This document shows, piece by piece, positions 18,046 through 24,550 of a stretch of 31,199 bases of DNA. How positions within the stretch are numbered: the first letter of the stretch is position 1; each line of letters begins with the position of its first letter. Under the pieces are notes generated by a model. It did not search any database, was not told the origin of the DNA, and saw only the letters and a list, made by a program, of their open reading frames with translations. Location: the IMG/VR virus record IMGVR_UViG_3300045944_000194, positions 1-31,199 of that record; one strand, 5' to 3'. Position numbers and translations under genes: made by a program. Source of the stretch: a virus.

Positions 18046-19145
18046 TGGATCTCATCAAGCTCAACTCTAACCACCAGGCAAGCACGCTTGTGGAAAACTA
18101 CGACAGCCTGATTTGGACAGAACGCTACAACACCGTCGGGGACTTTGTCCTGACTGCCGGCGATGCTGCAATGTTCATGAGTCTACTTCCGGAGGGTCAA
18201 GTTGTATCTCTGCGAGAGTCCACCGTGCCGATGGTTGTGGAGAACCATCTCATCCAGCGCAAGAAGAATACTCCAGAGAAGATCACCATCACAGGTCGAG
18301 CCTGCGAATCATATCTCGACCGGCGAGTCGTCGTACCTGCTGTGGCTGCAAACGCGACCGACTGGCTTGTCAGTCTCGTCAGAACGCCATCGGATGTAGC
18401 CTGGTACATCGTCGACCAGATCTGTCGGGCGGGCATCTTGGATGCGGCGGATATTTTCCCCTCCTCCAAGGTCGTCTTTCCGACACCTGCTGGGTACAAC
18501 GCAAGCTCCGGTCCTCTGCGGACCTTCTCGGTGGCGAAGGGAAACCTACTAGCCACCGTACTGGGCTTGATCCAAGTCTCGGCGAGAGCAGATACCAGCA
18601 CGACACCCACTACTCCGGCGGTCGTGCCCTACGGAATCAAGGCCGTTCGTCCAAGTGCGAGCGGTACGGCGATTTCGATCGAGTTCTATGTCGGTACGGA
18701 CAAGTCGGCGTCGGTGTACTTTGACGCCACTCGAGACATGATGGACGACGGCAACTACCTCTTCAGCAAGAAGGGGTCTGCTACCGCCGCCTATATTCTC
18801 GGACCCAACAACGCAGCCAAACTCAACAAGTCCACCACCGTTCCTACGGGGCTCGATCGCCGAGTCATCCTGGTGGACGCCACAACCTCGGGCGAGGCCT
18901 CTATATCCGTACTGCAACAGCAGGCGGAACAGTCTCTCACCGAGGCCAGCGAGATCGCCATGTTCGACGGCGCGATCAACATCGACACATCCCAGTACAA
19001 GTACAACGTCCACTACGGACTTGGGGACATCGTGCGGTTGGTCGGTGACTACGGCATGGACCGAAAGGTTCAGGTTACCGAGTATATTCGCAGCGAAGAC
19101 AACACGGGCATCAAGTCCTACCCCACGTTTGCCTACGTCGCGTAG
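18045..19145 (+). CDS. ReqiPepy6 Gp37-like tail protein
   Basis: This 366-residue protein matches, by eye, the siphovirus Gp37-like family named for Rhodococcus phage ReqiPepy6. Signs are the N-terminal LIWTERYN(T/E)VGDF(V/Q)L segment, an early ITITGRACESYLDRRVV region, a middle beta domain, and the C-terminal YGLGDIVRLVGDYG ... VTEYIRSED pattern. Such proteins are found at the tail tip and may act as a baseplate hub. The gene is the last structural gene recognised here; after it come a spacer and the first of five 19-bp repeat elements. Confidence 0.8.
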   Translation: MDLIKLNSNHQASTLVENYDSLIWTERYNTVGDFVLTAGDAAMFMSLLPEGQVVSLRESTVPMVVENHLIQRKKNTPEKITITGRACESYLDRRVVVPAVAANATDWLVSLVRTPSDVAWYIVDQICRAGILDAADIFPSSKVVFPTPAGYNASSGPLRTFSVAKGNLLATVLGLIQVSARADTSTTPTTPAVVPYGIKAVRPSASGTAISIEFYVGTDKSASVYFDATRDMMDDGNYLFSKKGSATAAYILGPNNAAKLNKSTTVPTGLDRRVILVDATTSGEASISVLQQQAEQSLTEASEIAMFDGAINIDTSQYKYNVHYGLGDIVRLVGDYGMDRKVQVTEYIRSEDNTGIKSYPTFAYVA

Positions 19146-19146
19146 C

Positions 19147-19181
19147 AAAAACACGCCTTAAGGTGCAGGACACAGTCCACC
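19147..19181 (+). promoter_or_regulatory. Repeat/promoter element P1 with 5' hairpin
   Basis: First copy of the AAAAACAC-N2-CTYAWRGTG element (AAAAACAC at 19147-19154, CTTAAGGTG at 19157-19165). It begins just after the Gp37-like stop. The 3' part can be read as a -10-like TAAGGT. A small hairpin follows directly: GGT (19162-19164) with ACC (19179-19181), and GGAC (19168-19171) with GTCC (19175-19178) closing a 3-base loop. The ribosome site AAGGAG (19184-19189) comes right after the hairpin. Confidence 0.6.
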
Positions 19182-19195
19182 GCAAGGAGAATTCC

Positions 19196-19492
19196 GTGCT
19201 TAAACGGCTCAAAGGCCAAGTCCAGTCCTACAAGAAGGAACGCCAGCGTCTCCTGGAGTATGCCGCCAAGCAAGACCCCGACAGCGAAGCATACCAGTCC
19301 ACGATGGACCGCATTGACCAGCTCGACAAGATCATCAAAAGATCTCGCGAGAGTGTCAAGGTCATCGTCCCGGCCGGTATCACCGCTGCCAGTCTCGCGG
19401 GCATCTACATGCTCCAGCAGAACCTAGGCCAACTTCCTCGGGCTATCGACTCGATCCTCGGTCGCAATCACCACAACCGACACGAAGACTAG
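19196..19492 (+). CDS. Small membrane protein with N-terminal coiled coil
   Basis: This 98-residue protein starts at GTG 19196, placed 6-7 bases after AAGGAG. The first ~60 residues are highly charged and helical (QVQSYKKERQRLLEYAAK, DRIDQLDKIIKRSRESVK), followed by one membrane segment around residues 62-78 (VIVPAGITAASLAGIYML) and a His-rich tail. It heads a run of small membrane proteins expressed from repeat element P1. A holin-like or membrane-remodelling role is possible, but nothing in the sequence decides this. Confidence 0.7.
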   Translation: MLKRLKGQVQSYKKERQRLLEYAAKQDPDSEAYQSTMDRIDQLDKIIKRSRESVKVIVPAGITAASLAGIYMLQQNLGQLPRAIDSILGRNHHNRHED

Positions 19493-19497
19493 TCCCC

Positions 19498-19542
19498 TGC
19501 AAAAAAGCCATATCGCCCCTAACAAGGCGTTATGGTTTTGCA
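19498..19542 (+). terminator. Strong stem-loop, probable terminator
   Basis: TGCAAAA (19498-19504) pairs with TTTTGCA (19536-19542), CCATA (19508-19512) with TATGG (19531-19535), and CGCC (19514-19517) with GGCG (19526-19529). There is one T/T mismatch, a three-base bulge (AAG) and an 8-base loop. It lies 5 bases after a stop codon and before the next promoter-like element, so it is probably a transcription terminator, though no clean U-tract follows (the next bases are AAATTTCC). It contains an AT-rich palindrome and could act in both directions. Confidence 0.6.
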
Positions 19543-19586
19543 AAATTTCCTGGGCGGGATATTTCATCTCAAAGTTAAACCGCAGA

Positions 19587-19605
19587 AAAAACAAACGTCA
19601 TAGTG
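19587..19605 (+). promoter_or_regulatory. Repeat/promoter element P2
   Basis: Second copy of the element: AAAAACAA at 19587-19594, two bases, then GTCATAGTG at 19597-19605. The sequence TCATAGTGAGAA is identical over 12 bases with copy P3. The terminal GTGAGAA is also the first strand of the three-way-junction structure that follows. Confidence 0.6.
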
Positions 19606-19649
19606 AGAAGCACCGTCTGTATACGGGTTCGAAAGAACACGCTTCTCAC
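19603..19649 (+). ncRNA. Three-way-junction RNA structure in a 5' leader
   Basis: GTGAGAAGC (19603-19611) pairs perfectly with GCTTCTCAC (19641-19649). Inside are two further hairpins: CCGT (19613-19616) with ACGG (19623-19626) closing a 6-base loop, and GTTC (19627-19630) with GAAC (19635-19638) closing a GAAA tetraloop. Only A19612 and AC 19639-19640 are unpaired at the junction. It is followed by an unstructured stretch and AGGAG (19671-19675) before the ATG at 19684. It is probably the structured 5' end of the mRNA for the next gene; a separate small RNA is possible. Confidence 0.55.
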
Positions 19650-19683
19650 CCTTTATGTCCATCTATCCCCAGGAGCAATCCGC

Positions 19684-20088
19684 ATGGGTGCAAGACTCGA
19701 CAAGTGCAAGGCGCACTTCGTCCGCAACAAGAAGTTCTATGCCGGGATCGGTCTCGGCATTCTGGCGGGTGGCACGGCCGTCTACCTGACCAAGAAGACC
19801 ACCATCAAGATGCCCGAACTGCCGCCGATCGAGAACAACGGCATCCTCAACAACATCGGCGTGGTGGAACAACTGCACAGCCACACTCATATCCTCAACG
19901 AGGATCCGGTCAAGCGACTCAGCTACATCACCAAGGTCGAAGACCAGTACTTCGAAACGCAGCGCGAAGCCGCCAAGTTCATGGGTGTCAGCGAACTGCA
20001 TCTGTCCAAGTTCCTCAACGGGAAGTCGGACATGGCCAACCTCAACGGCTATATTCCGGAACGCGTCGGAGTAAGAGCCGAGGGGTAA
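19684..20088 (+). CDS. Membrane-anchored protein with helix-turn-helix-like domain
   Basis: This 134-residue protein has one membrane segment near residues 19-35 (FYAGIGLGILAGGTAVYL) after a basic N-terminus, a spacer with a His cluster (HSHTH), and a C-terminal domain, TQREAAKFMGVSELHLSKF(L)NGK at about residues 97-119. This last part resembles the short DNA-binding modules found at the ends of homing enzymes and in Xre-type regulators, where residues of the second helix contact DNA. A membrane-tethered DNA-binding protein would be a plausible genome anchor, but this is inference. The start at ATG 19684 has AGGAG at 19671. Confidence 0.65.
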   Translation: MGARLDKCKAHFVRNKKFYAGIGLGILAGGTAVYLTKKTTIKMPELPPIENNGILNNIGVVEQLHSHTHILNEDPVKRLSYITKVEDQYFETQREAAKFMGVSELHLSKFLNGKSDMANLNGYIPERVGVRAEG

Positions 20089-20089
20089 G

Positions 20090-20108
20090 AAAAACACACC
20101 TCATAGTG
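20090..20108 (+). promoter_or_regulatory. Repeat/promoter element P3
   Basis: Third copy: AAAAACAC at 20090-20097, AC, then CTCATAGTG at 20100-20108. It starts one base after the stop codon of the previous gene. It runs directly into a long stem beginning at 20106. Confidence 0.6.
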
Positions 20109-20203
20109 AGAACCCCTGTAGGGATTGCTTGCCTTTGGCTCGCCTTCCGTAATCGAGATCTTTCTTGCCTTTGGCTCGACTGGTCTACTGCAGGGGTTCT
20201 CGC
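20106..20203 (+). ncRNA. Long 5'-leader stem-loop enclosing a 15-bp direct repeat
   Basis: The segment 20106-20121 pairs with 20188-20203 over 16 base pairs, with two G-T type pairs (T20107/G20202 and T20119/G20190). The 66-base loop contains CTTGCCTTTGGCTCG twice (20128-20142 and 20164-20178). The stem is immediately followed by a pyrimidine stretch and TTAGGAG before the ATG at 20223. No convincing ORF lies in the loop. It is probably a structured mRNA leader; the repeated loop segment suggests a binding site for a protein or complementary RNA. Confidence 0.55.
20128..20178 (+). repeat. Direct repeat, 15 bp, two copies
   Basis: CTTGCCTTTGGCTCG occurs at 20128-20142 and exactly again at 20164-20178, 36 bases apart start to start, both within the loop of the leader stem at 20106-20203. 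A CGAG at 20154-20157 could pair with the CTCG end of either copy, but four base pairs is weak. Confidence 0.75.
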
Positions 20204-20222
20204 TTTTCTCTTAGGAGAATTC

Positions 20223-20390
20223 ATGGACGCACTGCTAGACATCTGTGCTGCAATCATGCTGCTTACAGGCGGCTTCATATTTGCGACTGTTTGGCTGGTG
20301 ATCGTCATCCTCATCGTAGTCGAGGTGCGTGACCAGATCAAGGAGCGCAAGTCTCCCAAGGAGGATAATCGTGTTCTGGAGCAAGACTAA
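20223..20390 (+). CDS. Small single-pass membrane protein
   Basis: This 55-residue protein starts at ATG 20223 after TTAGGAG. It consists almost wholly of one long hydrophobic segment (about residues 5-34, ICAAIMLLTGGFIFATVWL then VIVILIVVEV), then a short charged tail (RDQIKERKSPKED). It overlaps the next gene by 20 bases. It belongs to the run of small membrane proteins behind element P3. Function unknown. Confidence 0.65.
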   Translation: MDALLDICAAIMLLTGGFIFATVWLVIVILIVVEVRDQIKERKSPKEDNRVLEQD

Positions 20391-20511
20391 ACGAGACACC
20401 CGCATCTCCGACGTTCATATGGCGATCGGAGCGCTGGCTATCGCGCTGTACAAGGTCATCATCACCTACCGCGAGTACAAGATCGACTCGCAGAAGGCAG
20501 TGAAACAGTGA
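20371..20511 (+). CDS. Small membrane-associated protein
   Basis: This 46-residue protein starts at GTG 20371 after AAGGAGG (20359-20364 region) within the end of the previous gene. It has a basic N-terminus (FWSKTKRDTR), a hydrophobic helix around residues 17-30 (AIGALAIALYKVII) and a charged tail. The stop overlaps the next start as GTGA, indicating coupled translation. Function unknown. Confidence 0.6.
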   Translation: MFWSKTKRDTRISDVHMAIGALAIALYKVIITYREYKIDSQKAVKQ

Positions 20512-20684
20512 AACTGCTCTCCGTCATGCGCTTCATCGGTGGCTTTGCCACTGCTGGCGCCGGACTGGGAGTTCTCCTCGTCGGCCTCGCGGCTGCGTTC
20601 CAGGAGGACTCCAACAGCGTGTCCAAGTACAACCCGAACCCCACCTACATCCCCCACAAGGAGGTCAACAGTGAAGATGCCTAA
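20508..20684 (+). CDS. Small membrane protein (short GTG-start gene)
   Basis: This 58-residue protein begins at GTG 20508, overlapping the previous stop. It reads MKLLSVMRFIGGFATAG and continues into a Gly/Ala/Leu/Val membrane helix to about residue 31, then a polar tail (QEDSNSVSKYNPNPTY). The reading frame fills the gap between the flanking genes exactly, and its last bases carry the ribosome site AAGGAGG for the next gene, so it is very likely real. It could be a membrane protein or have a signal anchor. Function unknown. Confidence 0.65.
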   Translation: MKLLSVMRFIGGFATAGAGLGVLLVGLAAAFQEDSNSVSKYNPNPTYIPHKEVNSEDA

Positions 20685-21459
20685 CATCGCCGGCGTGATC
20701 AACGTCGGTAAGGGTCTTGTCATGGCCCACCGGCCTGAGATCCTGCTCGGTGCCGCTATCGCCGCAGGCGTTGGCGCTGTCGTTCTGGCCGCTCGTGGCG
20801 GCTACAAGTCGGGTCAGGAAGTCCTGATGGCGGAAGCCGAAAAGGGCGAGCCGATGACGGTCCAGGAGAAGGCTGTTCTGACCTGGCAGAACTACGTTCC
20901 GGCCGCTGCAGCTCTGGTGGTCGGTGTCGGGTCTACTGCGGCCCTGCACGTCGTCCACGTCAAGACCCAGAAGGCTCTCATCGCTACCGGTCTGGCGGCC
21001 GTAGAAGAAATTCGAACGTCCGCCAAGGCCTACATCGACGACCTTCACAAGTCCATCGACGAGAACTCCACGCCCAAGACGGCAGACAAGATCGAAGAGG
21101 GTCTGCACTCTCGACTCGCCGAACGAGGCGTGATTGACTTCACCCACGACGCCTGGTACGAGCCGGTATATCCGGTCCGGGACAAGCGAACGGGTCGCGA
21201 TCGGCCCTCCAACCGCATCGAGATCGAGGAGGCGATCCACGAGATCAACAATCGCCTCTCCAAGAACGAGCCGGTCGACCTCAACTCGTTCTACCACCTG
21301 GCAGGGTACGACTCCATCCCCGACGGCGATATTGTCGGCTGGAACGCAGGGGAGCACGTGAACCTCGTGTGGGAACTGACCAGCCGTGACGACGGCCAGC
21401 CCACCAAGGTGTTCTCGTTTCGACCCCAGCCCAACGACAGGTACGACTCCTCGCGTTGA
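20671..21459 (+). CDS. Membrane protein, DUF6353-like (copy 1)
   Basis: This 262-residue protein starts at GTG 20671 after AAGGAGG (20658-20664). Two hydrophobic segments lie near residues 24-44 (EILLGAAIAAGVGAVVLAAR) and 72-92 (NYVPAAAALVVGVGSTAALH), followed by a soluble domain with DDLHKSIDE, then FTHDAWYEPVYPVRDK, an E-I-E-E-A-I-H-E-I-N-N helix and VDLNSFYHLAGY. The order of two membrane helices, a coiled region and this C-terminal domain matches the protein at 23636-24550 and, from memory, phage proteins called DUF6353. Members occur in many phages; the function is not known to me. The second half would lie on one face of the membrane. Confidence 0.65.
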   Translation: MKMPNIAGVINVGKGLVMAHRPEILLGAAIAAGVGAVVLAARGGYKSGQEVLMAEAEKGEPMTVQEKAVLTWQNYVPAAAALVVGVGSTAALHVVHVKTQKALIATGLAAVEEIRTSAKAYIDDLHKSIDENSTPKTADKIEEGLHSRLAERGVIDFTHDAWYEPVYPVRDKRTGRDRPSNRIEIEEAIHEINNRLSKNEPVDLNSFYHLAGYDSIPDGDIVGWNAGEHVNLVWELTSRDDGQPTKVFSFRPQPNDRYDSSR

Positions 21460-21702
21460 AGGACTGGAGGATATTCAGGACTGCCCGCCGCTTCCGGATG
21501 CTATCTACCGGACTGCGACTGTCCCGATGAATTCCCCTCCATTCACATGTCAGTGCCCGACGTGCGAGCCCGACTTCGGCTAGTCAGCGACGACTATCTG
21601 ATGTGGAAAGCACAGAAGTAGCAACAGGGGGGACACGCCCGGATCCCGCGTGTCTTAAACGACAGGTATTGCGCCCCCATCCTACATCCCGAGGGGATAT
21701 TC
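21460..21702 (+). other. Spacer with overlapping micro-ORFs
   Basis: No gene of normal size is visible in this 243-base stretch, but it holds a chain of very small frames: TTG 21456-21530 (24 residues, Arg-rich, overlapping the previous stop as TTGA), ATG 21527-21583 (18 residues with CQCPTC, overlapping the first as ATGA; the same frame is open back to an ATG at 21386), and ATG 21547-21621 (24 residues ending DDYLMWKAQK; the same frame is open back to the DUF6353-like stop). None has a clear ribosome site except GGAGG at 21466-21470. Two ATATT motifs lie here. Confidence 0.35.
21632..21654 (+). terminator. Stem-loop in spacer
   Basis: GACACGC (21632-21638) pairs perfectly with GCGTGTC (21648-21654) around a 9-base loop; it is followed by TTAAACG rather than a U-tract. 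A terminator or processing site is possible. Confidence 0.4.
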
Positions 21703-21987
21703 GTGTTCAAGAAGCGCAAGGAACGACGCTCTCAGGTCGACATCGACACCATCAACATGTACATCACGTGGGTCGAAGAACTGTCTGCAACCGAGACCAA
21801 ACTCAGGGCCGATATTCAGGCCTTGGAGCAGGGTAGGGACGAGCAGGACACGAACTACCAGCAGATGATCCTGGATTTTCGTGACGCTCTAGAGGACATG
21901 GCTCGGAAGAATCTAGAGCTGCAGAAAGAGCTCGACTACTACAAGCTCATGGATGCGCTCGACGACTCTCAAAAAAACACCTCTTAA
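21703..21987 (+). CDS. Small coiled-coil protein
   Basis: This 94-residue protein starts at GTG 21703 after GAGGGG. It is highly charged and predicted to be a coiled coil over most of its length (WVEELSATETKLRADIQALE, DFRDALEDMARKNLELQKEL). It lacks a membrane segment. Its last codons (K-N-T-S) are formed by the A-rich block of repeat element P4, so the promoter-like element lies within the end of this gene. Function unknown; it may assemble with the neighbouring membrane proteins. Confidence 0.65.
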   Translation: MFKKRKERRSQVDIDTINMYITWVEELSATETKLRADIQALEQGRDEQDTNYQQMILDFRDALEDMARKNLELQKELDYYKLMDALDDSQKNTS

Positions 21988-22006
21988 GATGAAGCCCAAT
22001 CCATCT
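21973..22006 (+). promoter_or_regulatory. Repeat/promoter element P4 with 5' hairpin
   Basis: Fourth copy: AAAAACAC at 21973-21980, CT, CTTAAGATG at 21983-21991, with TAAGAT the best -10-like match of the set. AGATG (21987-21991) pairs with CATCT (22002-22006) around a 10-base loop, and GGAGG follows at once (22009 on). Confidence 0.6.
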
Positions 22007-22018
22007 ATGGAGGACACC

Positions 22019-22372
22019 ATGTCCAACAAGCAGCGCATTCAGTCCAACGTCCGCATCATCGACGGTGAGACCGTTCCCACCGAGACCGCCGAGGTCCCCG
22101 AGTCCGACGCTGTCGAGGCTCCCAAGGAGAAGAAGACCGCCAAGGTCCGCTCCCTGCCCGCTCGTACCACCCAGTTCGTCAAGACCCACAAGGTCAAGAT
22201 CGCGCTGGCTGGTGCGGCCGTGGCGGGGTTCGCGGCCAAGACGGCCTTCGACTCCCGCAAGAGCACCGACACGCCCGAGCTCGAGGCCTCCTCCGAGGTC
22301 TCCCAGGACGAGCCCATCTACATGTTCGTGTACGAGCCTGAGACCGCCGCTGACGACACCGTCGCTCAGTAG
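22019..22372 (+). CDS. Small membrane protein with acidic linker
   Basis: This 117-residue protein starts at ATG 22019, with GGAGGAC at 22009-22015. It has a polar, acidic N-terminal half (PTETAEVPESDAVEAPK), a basic patch (KKTAKVRSLPARTTQFVKTHK) and one membrane-like segment around residues 63-75 (IALAGAAVAGFAA), then an acidic tail ending YEPETAADDTVAQ. Codons are strongly optimised, suggesting abundant expression from element P4. Function unknown. Confidence 0.65.
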   Translation: MSNKQRIQSNVRIIDGETVPTETAEVPESDAVEAPKEKKTAKVRSLPARTTQFVKTHKVKIALAGAAVAGFAAKTAFDSRKSTDTPELEASSEVSQDEPIYMFVYEPETAADDTVAQ

Positions 22373-22391
22373 TACGAAGCCACTTCAAGTC

Positions 22392-22418
22392 CCCTAACCG
22401 ATTAACACCCGGTTAGGG
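22392..22418 (+). terminator. Stem-loop terminator
   Basis: CCCTAACCG (22392-22400) pairs perfectly with CGGTTAGGG (22410-22418) around a 9-base loop, then TCTTGTC. It lies 19 bases after a stop codon. The same 3' flank (GGGTCTTGTC) follows the hairpin at 29576-29609, which supports a shared terminator design with a weak U-tract. Confidence 0.6.
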
Positions 22419-22450
22419 TCTTGTCCAGTCATATTCACGAGAGGCCGCAA

Positions 22451-23023
22451 ATGTCCGTCGTAGTCGCCTTCAAGGTGCACAGCGAAGAGATCACCTTCAC
22501 CAACCTCCAGGGCAAGACCATCAAGGAGGAGCTCCACTTCCTGATCGACCCGTACAAGCTCATGGTCCTCATGTCGGACTACACCCCGAAGAAGGTCCGA
22601 AGCGGCAACCCTGCACTCAACGGCAAGGACGCTCCCGTCACCGACCGCGAGCAGCTGGAGATGGTTCGCTCGCTCGTCATCGAGGCGGCGGGCTGGCCCA
22701 GCGAGGACGGCAACGGGTGGGTCCAGAACTACGACTTCCCCGAGAGCCTCGCCGGCAAGACGTTCCTGGCCAAGCTGGTCGCCAGCGACGAGATCCGCAA
22801 GTCCTTCACTCAGGTCGCCATCTTGGAGCCGTTCCGCACCTTCGTCACCCTCTTCGAGGCCGTGCCGGAGAACACGGAGAAGGAGAAAGAGGATATTCGA
22901 AAGCAGCTGGCGCAGATGGAGAACATCTTCAAGGCGCCTTCTGGCGAGACCGCCGAGCAGCGTCGTCAGCGTCTCACCGCCGAGCTGGCGCAGCTGGAAG
23001 ACAACAACGCACCGTCCGAGTAA
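22451..23023 (+). CDS. Phage protein of unknown function (190 aa)
   Basis: This 190-residue protein starts at ATG 22451 after GAGAGGCC. The N-terminal part is beta-rich (VVVAFKVHSEEITFT), the middle alpha/beta, and the C-terminal ~60 residues are a charged coiled coil (ENTEKEKEDIRKQLAQMENI, then QRRQRLTAELAQLED). No membrane segment or catalytic motif is visible. Codons are well optimised. The next gene starts one base after its stop. Unrecognised; the coiled coil suggests oligomerisation or partner binding. Confidence 0.65.
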   Translation: MSVVVAFKVHSEEITFTNLQGKTIKEELHFLIDPYKLMVLMSDYTPKKVRSGNPALNGKDAPVTDREQLEMVRSLVIEAAGWPSEDGNGWVQNYDFPESLAGKTFLAKLVASDEIRKSFTQVAILEPFRTFVTLFEAVPENTEKEKEDIRKQLAQMENIFKAPSGETAEQRRQRLTAELAQLEDNNAPSE

Positions 23024-23626
23024 GTGGTCCAGTTCCCCAACAAGGCAGAGAGCCAGGACGCTGGTCCTCCGCCGAAGAAGACTATTCAGGCAGTCGTGTC
23101 CGGGGCGACGCAGAAGCCCAGGCCGCCATCGAAACGCCTGTTCGGAGCCATATTTGCCGAGTCCCCTAGGAACCTGGGCTCGCAGGTAGGGCGAGAAGTT
23201 GTACTGCCCCGCATGAAGATGGCCTTGGAAGAGGCTGTCATGGGGCTGGTTCGAGGCATGCTGTGGGGAAACGAGAGGCCAGTCGACAACCTCCTCGTGC
23301 AACGTGCCATGCAGCGTAGCAACATGCGGGACTACAGTGGCATTTCCACAAGTCAGACTGCCATTCCGCAAACGCCAACTCGTTCCTCGGGAAACTACGA
23401 GGACTTGATTCTGCCCGACATGCGATCGGCCGAACGGCTTCTCGCATATTTGGCGGAACTCATCAACGAGTACCGCTGTGTCGCCGTTGGCGACCTCTAC
23501 GAGGCTGCTGGAATCACCGGCATGCCTTCCGACAACGCCTTTGGGTGGACATCTCTCACTGGCGCTCGCATATCTGCAACACGTGGCGGCTTCCTCCTGG
23601 AGCTTCCGCGTCCGACACTTCTCTAA
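23024..23626 (+). CDS. Conserved phage protein with C-terminal DLY-GW-LP domain
   Basis: This 200-residue protein starts at GTG 23024. A basic, Pro-rich N-terminus and a hydrophobic helix region (ALEEAVMGLVRGMLW) lead into a C-terminal domain of about 75 residues: YEDLILPDMRSAERLL, then VAVGDLYEAAGITG, DNAFGWTSL and GGFLLELPRP. I recognise this last arrangement as recurring in phages of Gram-positive hosts, usually near DUF6353-like genes, without known function. Next gene's ribosome site AAGGAG overlaps its stop. Confidence 0.65.
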   Translation: MVQFPNKAESQDAGPPPKKTIQAVVSGATQKPRPPSKRLFGAIFAESPRNLGSQVGREVVLPRMKMALEEAVMGLVRGMLWGNERPVDNLLVQRAMQRSNMRDYSGISTSQTAIPQTPTRSSGNYEDLILPDMRSAERLLAYLAELINEYRCVAVGDLYEAAGITGMPSDNAFGWTSLTGARISATRGGFLLELPRPTLL

Positions 23627-23635
23627 GGAGCGTAA

Positions 23636-24550
23636 GTGTACAAACTCTCACGCGCTTGGGGTGCAGCACAGCTCGCCCTGAAAGCGAACTCTCCGCGCAT
23701 TCTCGTGGTCGGCGGCATCGTCGTCATGGGTGCGGCGGCGATCGTGGCCTGCAAGCAGACCCTGAAGCTCGAGGACGAGATCGAGCCCGAGGTTCTCGAG
23801 ATCGAAGAGGTCAACGACGTCACCTCGCAGCCGGGCATCCACAACATGGACGTCTACAACAAGCGTAAGTACAAGGCCTACCGAGGCGTAGCCGTCAAGT
23901 GCGGCAAGCTCTACGTCCTTCCGGCCGGCATCTTCCTGCTTGGAGCGGGCATGACGTTCAAGGGTCACATGATCCTGGAGAAACGCAACGCCGCCCTGGC
24001 CCTGGCCTTCACGGCTCTCAAGCGCAGCTTCGACGACTACCGAGCTCGGGTGATCGCGAAGCACGGCGACGAGTGGGACCAGCGCCTGCTCAACGGCGAG
24101 AAGTGGGACGAGGTCGACGGCTTCGCCGACAAGGTCGTCACCCGTGACTGGGAGGCCTCGGAGAAGGATCCGTACAACCGGGTCTTCTCTCAGTCCACCT
24201 CGCGGCACTGGCAGGACGATCTCGGCTCCAACAAGTACTTCCTCGAGTGCCAGCAGCGCTTCGCTCAGGAGCGTCTGAACCGGCGTGGCTACATCTACCT
24301 GTCCGACATCTACGAGGACCTCGGCTTCTCCGAGAGCGATATTTCTCGTCAGGTCGGCTGGAAGATCACGACGAACGAGGACGGCACTCGCAACGTTCCG
24401 TGGGTGGACTTCGGTCTGAACAAGAACATGCCGAAGGACTGGACCTACAACCGCGAGAAGGCCGTCTACCTGGACTTCAACTGCCAGGGTCTTATCATCG
24501 GTGGCAAGATCCAGGATATTCTGGAGAAGGCCGCACGAGGAAGCGAGTGA
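23636..24550 (+). CDS. Membrane protein, DUF6353-like (copy 2)
   Basis: This 304-residue protein starts at GTG 23636 after AAGGAG. Membrane segments lie near residues 21-39 (ILVVGGIVVMGAAAIVAC) and 96-112 (LYVLPAGIFLLGAGMTF), separated by an acidic region. The C-terminal half contains FSQSTSRHWQDDLGSNKYFL, then ERLNRRGYIYLSDIYEDLGF, a VGWKI strand, and VDFGLNK, a pattern I associate with DUF6353 proteins. It has the same membrane topology as the protein at 20671-21459, so the two look like diverged paralogs. It is coupled to the next gene by a GTGA overlap. Codon use is optimised, suggesting abundance. Confidence 0.7.
   Translation: MYKLSRAWGAAQLALKANSPRILVVGGIVVMGAAAIVACKQTLKLEDEIEPEVLEIEEVNDVTSQPGIHNMDVYNKRKYKAYRGVAVKCGKLYVLPAGIFLLGAGMTFKGHMILEKRNAALALAFTALKRSFDDYRARVIAKHGDEWDQRLLNGEKWDEVDGFADKVVTRDWEASEKDPYNRVFSQSTSRHWQDDLGSNKYFLECQQRFAQERLNRRGYIYLSDIYEDLGFSESDISRQVGWKITTNEDGTRNVPWVDFGLNKNMPKDWTYNREKAVYLDFNCQGLIIGGKIQDILEKAARGSE

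Noticed and set aside
19603-19649. Possible tRNA, because GGTTCGAA resembles a T-loop
   Set aside because: There is no acceptor stem, anticodon arm or CCA of tRNA size; the bases are better explained by the GTTC-GAAA-GAAC hairpin.
20709-20724. Third copy of GGGTCTTGTC within the first DUF6353-like gene
   Set aside because: It is coding (G-K-G-L-V) and has no preceding inverted repeat, so it is probably coincidence.
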